Positions 5,062-11,668 of a stretch of DNA of 18,554 nt are shown one piece after another. The DNA is taken from assembly GCA_036406475.1 (NCBI GenBank), contig DASXBA010000113.1:1-18554 (forward strand), given 5' to 3'. The stretch comes from DASXBA01 sp036406475 (GTDB lineage: Bacteria > Actinomycetota > Thermoleophilia > Solirubrobacterales > Thermoleophilaceae). Within the stretch, counting starts at the first letter, position 1; each line of letters starts with the position of its first letter. The translations under genes and the position numbers were made by a program. Under the pieces are notes generated by a model. The model worked only from the letters and a program-made list of their open reading frames with translations. It was not told the DNA's origin and made no database searches.

Positions 5062-6294
5062 GTGGCCGAACTGGGCGAGGAACTGCGCGGGGAGATCGAC
5101 GAGCTCGTCGCCTTCGAGCAGCGCGCCCCCGGAACCGACGCCGAGCGCAGGGCCGCCGTCCACCTCGCGGAGCGGCTGCGCGACGACGGCCGCAAGGCTG
5201 AGCTGGAGAGCTGCGACACCTGGCCGGGCTGGCCGCTCGCACAGGCGGCGCACGCGGTGATCGCGGTGGTGGGCAGCGTGATCTCGGTCTCGGCGCCCGT
5301 TCCCGGCTCGGCGCTGGTGCTGGTCGCCGCGCTGCTGACCTTCCTCGACGGGACCGGGATCGCCGTGGCCACGCGGCGGCTGCTCGGCCGGCGGGCCACC
5401 CAGAACGTGCTGTCCGCAGAGGACGGAGGCAAGGCCGGCACCCTCGTGCTCGTGGCCCACTACGACGCCGGCTCGCAGGGGGCGCTCTTCGGCCGCCGGC
5501 TCGAGGAGCGGCGGGCGGCGATCGGCCGCGTGCTCAAGCGCCCGATCGGCCGGCTCGAGCCGTTCTTCTGGGCCGAGCTGTTCGTGCTCGTCTGCTGCCT
5601 CCTGCGGCTGCCGGGGCTCGAGGGCCGGATCCTCACAGCGCTCCAGTTCGTGCCGACCGTGGGCCTGATCGTGGCCGTCCCGCTCCTCGTCGACATCGCC
5701 CTCTCCCCCACGTCGCCCGGCGCCAAGGACAACGCATCGGGCGTGGCGCTGGCGCTCGAGCTGGCGCGGCGCCACGGCGAGCGGCTCGAGCACTTCGACC
5801 TCTGGCTGCTCCTGACCGGCTCCCAGGAGGCCCTGTCCGACGGCATGCGCGGCTTCCTCCGGCGCCACAAGCAGGAGCTCGACAAGCAGGGAACGGTCTT
5901 CGTGAACGTCGACGAGGTCGGCGCGGGCAGCGTTCGCTACACGAGGCGCGAGGGCGCCATCCTCGCAGTCCGCTCACACGTCCAGCTCGTGGATATCTGC
6001 GAGGACGTGGCCGAGGACGACGAGGACGCGGGCGCCAAGCCGCTCGTGAACCGCACGCAGAGCGACGGCGGAGCCGTCCGGGCGCGCGGCTATCCCGCCA
6101 TCACGATCACCTGCCGCAACGTGCTCGACTACGTCCCCGACCACCACCAGGCGAGCGACACCCCCGGCCGGGTCGAGGTCAGGGCCATGGAACGGGCGCT
6201 CGGCTTCTGCGACGAGCTGCTCGAGCGGGTCGACGGCCAGCTCGGCCCCGAGATCGAGCGCGCCGGGAAGGCCGCGCTCAGCGAGTCGGGCTGA
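5062..6294 (+). CDS. M28-like metallopeptidase with internal membrane segments; catalytic Glu replaced by Gln
   Basis: This is a 410-residue protein with the M28 (bacterial leucyl aminopeptidase-type) fold split by hydrophobic insertions. The metal-ligand series is visible: H133 and D135 (VAHYDAG), bridging D223 (AKDNASG), E256 (GSQEALSDG), D284 (VNVDEVG) and a terminal His361/362 (PDHHQASDTP). Where active M28 enzymes have the pair Glu-Glu (general base then zinc ligand), this protein has Gln255-Glu256, so the general base appears lost. Hydrophobic segments at about 55-95 and 170-215 suggest membrane anchoring. The start is GTG 5062 behind a TATCCT box. The 3' end overlaps the convergent acetoacetyl-CoA synthetase gene by 17 bases. 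It could be a pseudo-peptidase or an enzyme with an altered base. The family call is good; activity is doubtful. Confidence 0.85.
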   Translation: MAELGEELRGEIDELVAFEQRAPGTDAERRAAVHLAERLRDDGRKAELESCDTWPGWPLAQAAHAVIAVVGSVISVSAPVPGSALVLVAALLTFLDGTGIAVATRRLLGRRATQNVLSAEDGGKAGTLVLVAHYDAGSQGALFGRRLEERRAAIGRVLKRPIGRLEPFFWAELFVLVCCLLRLPGLEGRILTALQFVPTVGLIVAVPLLVDIALSPTSPGAKDNASGVALALELARRHGERLEHFDLWLLLTGSQEALSDGMRGFLRRHKQELDKQGTVFVNVDEVGAGSVRYTRREGAILAVRSHVQLVDICEDVAEDDEDAGAKPLVNRTQSDGGAVRARGYPAITITCRNVLDYVPDHHQASDTPGRVEVRAMERALGFCDELLERVDGQLGPEIERAGKAALSESG

Positions 6295-8200
6295 CGAGCC
6301 GGCCCGCGAGCTCGGAGAAGAAGTCGAGCGATGCGGGGTTGGCGAGCGAATCGCGGCTGGCAGCACGCTCGGGGTCGGCGCCCATGAGGATCTTCTTGAC
6401 CGGCACCTCGAGCTTCTTGCCGCTGAGCGTCCGCGGCACCTCCTCGATCTGGATCAGCTCGTCCGGCACATGGCGGGGCGAGCAGTGCTCGCGGATGCGC
6501 CGGGCGATTTGCGAGCGGAGGTCGTCGTCCAACCGGGCGCCCTCTGCGAGCACGACGAACAGCGGCATCCAGGCGCCGCCGTCGGCGCGCTGGATGTCCA
6601 GCACCAGGCTGTCGAGCACCTCGGGCACGCCCTCAACCGCGCTGTAGATCTCACTCGTTCCCATGCGGATCCCCTGGCGGTTGATCGTCGAATCCGAGCG
6701 GCCGTAGATCACGGCACCGCCGCGCGGGGTGATCTTGATCCAGTCGCCGTGCCGCCAGATCCCGGGGTACATGTCGAAGTAGCTCGAGCGGTAGCGCTCG
6801 CCGTCGTCGTCGCCCCAGAAGAAGAGCGGCATCGAGGGCATCGGCTTGGTGATGACGAGCTCGCCGACCTCGTCCTCGAGCGCATGCCCCTCCTCGTCCC
6901 AGGCCTCGACGCCGGCGCCGAGACAGCGCGCCTGGAGCTCGCCGGCGTAGACCGGCAGGAGCGGCGTGCCGCCGACGAAGGCCGTGCAGAGATCGGTGCC
7001 GCCGCTCGTGGAGAACAGCCAGACGTCCGGGCTCACGTGCTCGTAGACCCACTCGAAGCCCTCGACCGGCAGCGGCGAGCCGGTCGAGCCGACGCTGCGC
7101 AGCGCGGGCAGCTCCGGCGGCTCTACTCCGGCCTTCATGCAGGCCGCGATGAAGCCCGCGCTCGTGCCGAAGCAGGTCACGCCCGCGTCGGCCGCGAAGC
7201 CCCACAGCTTCTCGGGATCGGCCTGGCCGTCGTAGAGGACGATCGTCGACCCGGCGAGCAGCCCGCCGATGAGGAAGTTCCACATCATCCAGCCGGTTGT
7301 GGTGAACCAGAAGAGGCGGTCGTCGGGCGACAGGTCGAGGTGCAGCCGCGACTTCTTGAGCTGCTCGAGCAAGATCCCGCCGTGGCCCTGGACGATGGCC
7401 TTGGGCAGGCCAGTGGTACCCGACGAGTAGAGGACCCAGAGCGGGTGGTCGAACGGGACCTGCTCGAACTCCAGCTCCGTATCGGTCTCCGGGAAGACGT
7501 CGTCCCAGTTGCCCTGGTCGCCCAGGTAGGGCAGCACCACCGTGTGCTCGAGCGAGGGGATCGAGCGCTCGAGCTCGGCCACCCTCTCGCGCCGGTCGAA
7601 GTCCTTGCCGCCGTAGCGGTAGCCGTCGATCGCGAGCAGCACCTTGGGCTCGATCTGGCTGAAGCGGTCGATCACGGTCGGGGCGCCGAACTCGGGCGCT
7701 GCGCTCGACCAGATCGCGCCGATCGACGCGCACGCCAGCAGGGCGGCCACCGTCTCCGGGATGTTCGGCATGTAGGCGACCACGCGGTCGCCTCGCTCCA
7801 CGCCCAGCCGGCGCAGGCCGGCGGCGATCCTGGCGGTCTGCTCGCGCAGCTCGGTGCAGCTCCACTCGGACAGCTCGCGCAGCTCGGAGGCGTGGACGAT
7901 CGCCGGGCGGTCGCCCGCCGCCATGCGGAAGATGTGCTCGGCGTAGTTGAGCTCGGCGCCCGGGAACCACTCCGCGCCCGGCATCTCGCGACTGCCGAGC
8001 ACGCGCTCGTACGGCTTGGAGGCCTCGACGTCGCAGTAGCGCCAGAGCGACTCCCAGAAGCCCTCGATGTCATCGACCGACCAGCGCCAGAGGTCGTCGT
8101 AGGTCTCGAAACCCCGGTCGAGCGAGCGCATGTAGTCGGTCATCCGGGCGCGCTCCACGGCCTCGGGCGACGGCTCCCACAGCATCTTCCCTTCGGGCAT
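6278..8200 (-). CDS. Acetoacetyl-CoA synthetase (acetoacetate--CoA ligase)
   Basis: This 640-residue member of the acyl-adenylate-forming family activates acetoacetate with ATP and CoA to acetoacetyl-CoA in the cytoplasm. Length and the N-terminal block (MLWEPSPEAVERARMTDYMR, then WSVDDIEGFWESLWRY) match acetoacetyl-CoA synthetases rather than acetyl-CoA synthetases. The phosphate-binding loop YSSGTTGLPK lies at about 258-267, the adenosine region FSTSGGTDLC in the middle, and the C-terminal domain ends with the catalytic-type Lys at 595/596 (LSGKKLEVPVKK). ATG 8200 follows a TAGAAT box by 9 bases, and no Shine-Dalgarno sequence is seen. Its product would feed hydroxybutyryl-CoA or thiolase chemistry, and HMG-CoA lyase in this window makes its substrate. 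A related short-chain ligase is possible but less likely. Confidence 0.9.
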   Translation of the reverse strand: MPEGKMLWEPSPEAVERARMTDYMRSLDRGFETYDDLWRWSVDDIEGFWESLWRYCDVEASKPYERVLGSREMPGAEWFPGAELNYAEHIFRMAAGDRPAIVHASELRELSEWSCTELREQTARIAAGLRRLGVERGDRVVAYMPNIPETVAALLACASIGAIWSSAAPEFGAPTVIDRFSQIEPKVLLAIDGYRYGGKDFDRRERVAELERSIPSLEHTVVLPYLGDQGNWDDVFPETDTELEFEQVPFDHPLWVLYSSGTTGLPKAIVQGHGGILLEQLKKSRLHLDLSPDDRLFWFTTTGWMMWNFLIGGLLAGSTIVLYDGQADPEKLWGFAADAGVTCFGTSAGFIAACMKAGVEPPELPALRSVGSTGSPLPVEGFEWVYEHVSPDVWLFSTSGGTDLCTAFVGGTPLLPVYAGELQARCLGAGVEAWDEEGHALEDEVGELVITKPMPSMPLFFWGDDDGERYRSSYFDMYPGIWRHGDWIKITPRGGAVIYGRSDSTINRQGIRMGTSEIYSAVEGVPEVLDSLVLDIQRADGGAWMPLFVVLAEGARLDDDLRSQIARRIREHCSPRHVPDELIQIEEVPRTLSGKKLEVPVKKILMGADPERAASRDSLANPASLDFFSELAGRLVSPTR

Positions 8201-8209
8201 CGCCGCGAG

Positions 8210-8219
8210 ATTCTATGGT
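8210..8219. promoter_or_regulatory. Bidirectional leaderless promoter with overlapping -10 boxes
   Basis: In ATTCTATGGT the minus-strand box TAGAAT (8210-8215) and the plus-strand box TATGGT (8214-8219) share the TA at 8214-8215. Each ends 9 bases before its start codon (ATG 8200 minus, GTG 8229 plus). The geometry repeats that at 5043-5052. Confidence 0.6.
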
Positions 8220-8228
8220 CAGGCGCCG

Positions 8229-8588
8229 GTGCTCCAGCACGCCTCCCTAGAGACCCGGCGCTCCGACGGCGAGGCCGCGGCCGCCTTCTGGCGGCTCCTG
8301 GGCTTCCGCGACGTCGAGCCCCCGGAGACCCTGCGCGACCGGGCTGCCTGGCTCCAGCGCGGCCCCACGCAGATCCACCTGCTCTGGACCCAGGAGCCCG
8401 TCGCGCCGCCCGAGGGCCACGTGGCGGTCGTCGTCGACGACTACGACGCCACGTTGGCTGCGCTGCGCGAGGCCGGCCACGAGGTGGAGGAGCGCCGGCG
8501 CCACTGGGGCGCCCCGCGCGCCTACGCCCGCGCCCCGGGCGGGCACCGCGTGGAGCTGATGTCGGCGCCCCCGCCTAGACGGGAGTAA
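8229..8588 (+). CDS. VOC (glyoxalase/dioxygenase fold) family protein
   Basis: This is a 119-residue single-domain protein of the vicinal oxygen chelate superfamily with two beta-alpha-beta-beta-beta modules. Typical metal-ligand positions are occupied: H4 (LQHASL), H50 (QIHLLW), H64 (EGHVAVVVDD) and E109 (GGHRVELM), so a metal-dependent enzyme is plausible (lyase, epimerase or thiol transferase type). The substrate is not predictable. The start is GTG 8229, 9 bases after a TATGGT box shared with the divergent acetoacetyl-CoA synthetase gene. The stop overlaps the convergent carboxyltransferase gene by 14 bases. Its pairing with acyl-CoA genes might suggest epimerase-like or clean-up chemistry, but this is only context. 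Confidence 0.82.
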   Translation: MLQHASLETRRSDGEAAAAFWRLLGFRDVEPPETLRDRAAWLQRGPTQIHLLWTQEPVAPPEGHVAVVVDDYDATLAALREAGHEVEERRRHWGAPRAYARAPGGHRVELMSAPPPRRE

Positions 8589-10095
8589 CGCCGTTGCGCT
8601 TCGCCGGCCAGCTGCGGTCCTTGGCCGCGTAGGCCGTGAAGCGCTTGATCAGCTCCGAGCGCAGGTCCTCCGGCTGGATCACCGCGTCGATCACGAGCTC
8701 GGAGGCCAGGTGGAGGATGTCGATCTCCTCCTGGTACTCGGTCCGCAGCTCCTCGGTGCGCCTGGCGCGCTCGTCGGGATCCTCGATCGCCTGGAGCTGG
8801 TTGTAGAAGACCGCGTTGATCGCCGCCTGCGGCCCCATCACGGCGATCTTGGCCCCGGGCAGCGCGATGCAGGCGTCGGGCTCGTAGGCCGGGCCGGCCA
8901 TGGCGTACAGGCCCGCCCCGTATGCCTTGCGAATAATCACCGACAGCTTCGGCACGGTCGCTTCGGATACCGCCGAGATCATCTTGGCTCCCGCGCGGAT
9001 GATCCCCTGCCGCTCCACCGCCGTTCCGATCATGAAGCCGGGCACGTCGGCCAGGAAGAGCAGCGGGATGTTGAACGCGTTGCAGGTCCAGATGAACCGG
9101 GCGGCCTTGTCCGAGGAGTCGACGAAGAGGACGCCGCCGCGCTGCTTGGGCTGGTTGGCCACCATCCCCAGCGCGCGGCCGTCGATCCGCGCGTAGCCCA
9201 CGATCAGCTCCTTCGCCCAGCGCTTGTGGACTTCGAGGAAGGACTCCGCGTCGACGAGCGCATCGATCAGCTCGTGCATGTCGAAGGGCTTGTTCTCGTC
9301 CTCCGGCACCAGCTCGCGGATCGAGGCGTCGCTGCCGGGCGCCTGCGGCGGGGCCGCGGGCGGCTCCTCCTCCCAGTGCTGGGGGAAGAACGACAGGTAT
9401 CGCTTGGCGAGGTCGATTCCCTCCTCGTCCGACTTCACGAGGAAGTGCCCCACGCCGGAAACGCCGGTGTGCATCCGCGCGCCGCCCATCTCCTCCAGCG
9501 AGACCTTCTCGCCGATCACCATCTCGGCCATGCGGGGCGAGCCGAGGTACATCGAGGCGTTTCCGTCGCGCATGATCACGACGTCGCAGAAGGCCGGGAT
9601 GTAGGCGCCGCCGGCGGCCGACGGCCCGAACAGCACGCACACCTGCGGCACGACCCCGGAGAGCTTGACCTCGGTGTAGAAGATCCGCCCGGCGTGGCGG
9701 CGGCCGGGGAACATCTGCACCTGCTCGGTGATCCGGGCGCCCGCCGAGTCGACGAGGTAGATCATCGGCGTGCGGTGCTCGAGCGCCTGCTCCTGGAGGC
9801 GGATGATCTTCTCGACCGTCTTCGGCCCCCAGGAGCCCGCCTTGACGGTGGGGTCGTTGGCCATCAGGCAGACCGGGCGCCCGGCGATCGTGGCCATGCC
9901 GGTCACCACGCCGTCCGCCCCGAAGCCCTCCTGCTCCCAGTTGGCGAGCAGGGCGTCCTCGGTGAACGAGTCGGGGTCCACGAGCCGGCCCACGCGTTCC
10001 CTCACGGGCAGCTTCCCCTGCTCCTCGGACTTCGTGTGATGGCGCGCGGGACCGCCCGCGCGAGCCTGTTCCAGGGCCTGTCTCAGATCCGGCAC
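8575..10095 (-). CDS. Acyl-CoA carboxylase beta subunit (carboxyltransferase)
   Basis: This is a 506-residue carboxyltransferase of the biotin-dependent acyl-CoA carboxylase family, made of two crotonase-like halves. Visible signatures are LVDSAGARI, GPSAAGGAYIPAF (oxyanion hole of the N half), MGGARMHTGVSGVGH, and in the C half FLADVPGFMIG and KAYGAGLYAMAGPAYEPD. It transfers carboxylate from biotin to an acyl-CoA. The biotin carboxylase/BCCP partner is not in the window. Acetyl-, propionyl- and methylcrotonyl-CoA carboxylases share these motifs, so the substrate is open. The start is taken at GTG 10095 (PDLRQALEQARAGG), which has GATAAT 7 bases upstream. A longer ATG frame at 10176 would overlap the divergent HD-GYP gene. 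It converges with the VOC gene. Confidence 0.9.
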   Translation of the reverse strand: MPDLRQALEQARAGGPARHHTKSEEQGKLPVRERVGRLVDPDSFTEDALLANWEQEGFGADGVVTGMATIAGRPVCLMANDPTVKAGSWGPKTVEKIIRLQEQALEHRTPMIYLVDSAGARITEQVQMFPGRRHAGRIFYTEVKLSGVVPQVCVLFGPSAAGGAYIPAFCDVVIMRDGNASMYLGSPRMAEMVIGEKVSLEEMGGARMHTGVSGVGHFLVKSDEEGIDLAKRYLSFFPQHWEEEPPAAPPQAPGSDASIRELVPEDENKPFDMHELIDALVDAESFLEVHKRWAKELIVGYARIDGRALGMVANQPKQRGGVLFVDSSDKAARFIWTCNAFNIPLLFLADVPGFMIGTAVERQGIIRAGAKMISAVSEATVPKLSVIIRKAYGAGLYAMAGPAYEPDACIALPGAKIAVMGPQAAINAVFYNQLQAIEDPDERARRTEELRTEYQEEIDILHLASELVIDAVIQPEDLRSELIKRFTAYAAKDRSWPAKRNGVTPV

Positions 10096-10102
10096 TGAAT
10101 GA

Positions 10103-10108
10103 ATTATC
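10103..10108 (-). promoter_or_regulatory. Candidate -10 (GATAAT) for the carboxyltransferase gene
   Basis: GATAAT on the minus strand ends 7 bases before GTG 10095, so the mRNA would begin at or next to the start codon. This supports GTG 10095 over the longer ATG start. Confidence 0.5.
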
Positions 10109-10131
10109 GCCGTTGGCCGATACAGACCCCA

Positions 10132-11502
10132 ATGTCCTGGGCGGTCAGCCTCGTTGCGCAGGCGCGATCGCGTCACCCGAAGGGGATGACGCCGCGCGAG
10201 CGTGCCGTGATGCGCGTCTCCGCGGTCTGCTTCTCGGCGGTGGCCCTGGCGATAGCGCTCTGGCTCCCGTCGCAGCGCTCTCCGGAGGTTCTGCTCTCAG
10301 CCGGCCTGATCGTGGGCTACGCGATCGCCTCGCGCGTGCGCTTCGAGGTCGGGAGCAACTACATGGTTCCGGAGGAGCTGCTGCTCGTGCCGATGCTCCT
10401 CCTCGCCCCGCTGCCGAGCGTGCCGGCGATGGTGGCGGCGGCGTCGCTCCTGTCGATGGTGCCCGACTTCCTCGACCGCAGCTGGCACCGCGAGCGCTGG
10501 ATCGCCTGCCTCGCCGACTCGTGGTTCGTCGTCGGCCCGGTCCTCGTGCTGGCCGCGCTGGCGCCGGGCGCGCCCGACGTCGAGCACGTCGCGGTTTACG
10601 TCCTCGCCTTCATGGCCCAGCTCGTGGGCGACTTCGCCTGGTCGTCGGTGCGCGACTGGCTCGCCGACGGGCTCTCGCCGCGCGACACCTGGGACGCGGT
10701 GCTGGCCTGTGCCCGCTTCGACGCCCTGCTCGCCCCGCTCGGCTTCCTCGTGAGCCTGCCGGCTGTCTCGCACCCGCTGCTCCTGATCGGGATCGCGCCC
10801 CTGGTTGTGCTGCTCGAGATCCTGTCGCGCGATCGCCGCGAGCGGTTCGCGGCCTCGATCGAGCTGCAGCGGGCCTACCGCGGGACGGTGATGCTGCTGT
10901 CCGACGTCGTCGAGCACGACGACTCGTACACGGCCGACCACAGCCGCTCGGTGGTCGACCTCGCCCACGCGGTGGCCGACGAGCTGCGGGTCGACGCGCG
11001 CGAGCGGGAGGAGCTCGAGTTCGCCGCCCTGCTGCACGACGTCGGCAAGATCGCCATTCCCAAGGAGATCCTGAACAAGCCCGCTCGCCTCGACGACGAC
11101 GAGTTCGCGCTCGTGAAGACGCACACGCTCGAGGGGCACAACATGCTGAGCCGCGTGGGCGGGCTGCTCGCCCGTGTCGGCCAGATCGTCCGCTCCTGCC
11201 ACGAGCGCTGGGACGGCAAGGGCTACCCGGACGGCCTGGCCGGCGAGCAGATCCCGCTGGCGGCCCGGATCGTCTTCTGCTGCGACGCCTACAACGCCAT
11301 GACCACTAACCGCCCCTACCGGGCGGCGATGAGCCGCGAGGCCGCGATCGAGGAGCTCGAGGCCAACTCGGGCACCCAGTTCGATCCGCGCATCGTGGAG
11401 GCCGTCTCCCGCGTCGTCGAGCCCCAGGAGTCGACGACCGCGGACGAGGTCCGGGCTCTGCTCGCAGGCAGCGCGCTATCCACGCCCGAATATTCGGGCT
11501 AA
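10132..11502 (+). CDS. Membrane HD-GYP domain protein, probable c-di-GMP phosphodiesterase
   Basis: This is a 456-residue protein. Residues about 25-240 form a hydrophobic multi-TM region (for example MRVSAVCFSAVALAIALWLP and LLLIGIAPLVVLLEIL). Residues about 250-440 form an HD-GYP domain: EHDDSYTADHS, the His302-Asp303 pair in LLHDVGKIAIP, KTHTLEGHNML, and Gly364-Tyr365-Pro366 in HERWDGKGYPDG. HD-GYP enzymes hydrolyse c-di-GMP to pGpG or GMP, and the full GYP motif supports activity. The membrane part probably senses a signal. ATG 10132 was chosen, but ATG 10099 and later Met codons are possible because no clear Shine-Dalgarno sequence is seen. Its TAA stop overlaps the -35 of a sigma28 promoter that leads into a c-di-GMP riboswitch, linking this enzyme to local c-di-GMP signalling. 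Confidence 0.9.
   Translation: MSWAVSLVAQARSRHPKGMTPRERAVMRVSAVCFSAVALAIALWLPSQRSPEVLLSAGLIVGYAIASRVRFEVGSNYMVPEELLLVPMLLLAPLPSVPAMVAAASLLSMVPDFLDRSWHRERWIACLADSWFVVGPVLVLAALAPGAPDVEHVAVYVLAFMAQLVGDFAWSSVRDWLADGLSPRDTWDAVLACARFDALLAPLGFLVSLPAVSHPLLLIGIAPLVVLLEILSRDRRERFAASIELQRAYRGTVMLLSDVVEHDDSYTADHSRSVVDLAHAVADELRVDAREREELEFAALLHDVGKIAIPKEILNKPARLDDDEFALVKTHTLEGHNMLSRVGGLLARVGQIVRSCHERWDGKGYPDGLAGEQIPLAARIVFCCDAYNAMTTNRPYRAAMSREAAIEELEANSGTQFDPRIVEAVSRVVEPQESTTADEVRALLAGSALSTPEYSG
11484..11499. repeat. Perfect 16-bp palindrome adjoining the sigma28 promoter
   Basis: GCCCGAATATTCGGGC is its own reverse complement with no spacer. It covers the last codons of the HD-GYP gene and ends one base before the promoter -35. 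Without a loop or T-run it looks more like a dimeric regulator operator than a terminator. The binding protein is unknown. Confidence 0.6.
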
Positions 11503-11526
11503 AGGTTCCCGCCCCGCTGCCGATAA
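11500..11526 (+). promoter_or_regulatory. Sigma28 (FliA/WhiG-type) promoter
   Basis: TAAAGGTT (11500-11507), an 11-base spacer and GCCGATAA (11519-11526) match the flagellar sigma28 consensus TAAAGTTT-N11-GCCGATAA at 15 of 16 positions with exact spacing. Predicted transcription start is about 11533, giving a leader of about 135 nt that contains a c-di-GMP riboswitch. The first three bases of the -35 are the HD-GYP stop codon. Confidence 0.85.
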
Positions 11527-11542
11527 GGGGAAGGCAAGAGAG

Positions 11543-11619
11543 CGATCATGGGCAAACCCGTCGCGAGGCGGGGACGCAAAGCTAGAGGTCTCCATGGAAG
11601 GAGATAGCTCGGTTGCCGC
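11543..11619 (+). promoter_or_regulatory. Cyclic-di-GMP-I (GEMM-I) riboswitch aptamer
   Basis: The conserved GEMM-I parts appear in order. GGGCAAACC is at 11550-11558. A first hairpin CCGTC/GGCGG is capped by the GNRA loop GCGA. GGGGACGCAAAGC follows at 11570-11582. A second arm pairs AGCTA/TAGCT and TCTCC/GGAGA across an asymmetric internal loop. GGTTGCC (11611-11617) closes P1 by pairing TTGCC with GGCAA. The tetraloop on one arm and the asymmetric loop on the other match the docking architecture of this class. It would sense c-di-GMP and control the exported protein downstream. Exact ends are approximate. Confidence 0.92.
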
Positions 11620-11628
11620 TCCTAGTCA

Positions 11629-11664
11629 CCGGCCTTAATGGGCTGGAACCGACACGGAGGTCGG
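11629..11664 (+). promoter_or_regulatory. Riboswitch expression-platform hairpins holding the Shine-Dalgarno
   Basis: Two hairpins follow the aptamer: CCGGCC/GGCTGG (11629-11646, one G-U pair) and CCGAC/GTCGG (11649-11664). The Shine-Dalgarno GGAGG (11656-11660) lies in the loop and first stem base of the second hairpin, 8 bases before ATG 11669. A CTCC at 11619-11622, next to P1, could pair with GGAG. No T-run is present, so translational rather than terminator control is inferred. Confidence 0.5.
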
Positions 11665-11668
11665 CCGC

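Noticed and set aside
6470..8578. 702-codon plus-strand ORF opposite acetoacetyl-CoA synthetase
   Set aside because: It is a mirror frame of a well-conserved enzyme with no recognisable domain. It also runs through the divergent promoter and the real VOC gene.
8710..10098. 462-codon plus-strand ORF opposite the carboxyltransferase
   Set aside because: Biased His/Arg/Leu/Asp composition and no motif; a shadow of the carboxyltransferase frame.
8575..10176. Longer carboxyltransferase start at ATG 10176
   Set aside because: The extra 27 residues lack family similarity and overlap the divergent HD-GYP gene. GTG 10095 has a GATAAT box at leaderless distance.
11484..11510. Intrinsic terminator after the HD-GYP gene
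   Set aside because: The palindrome has no loop and no T-run. The following bases form a sigma28 promoter, so an operator or incidental palindrome is more likely.
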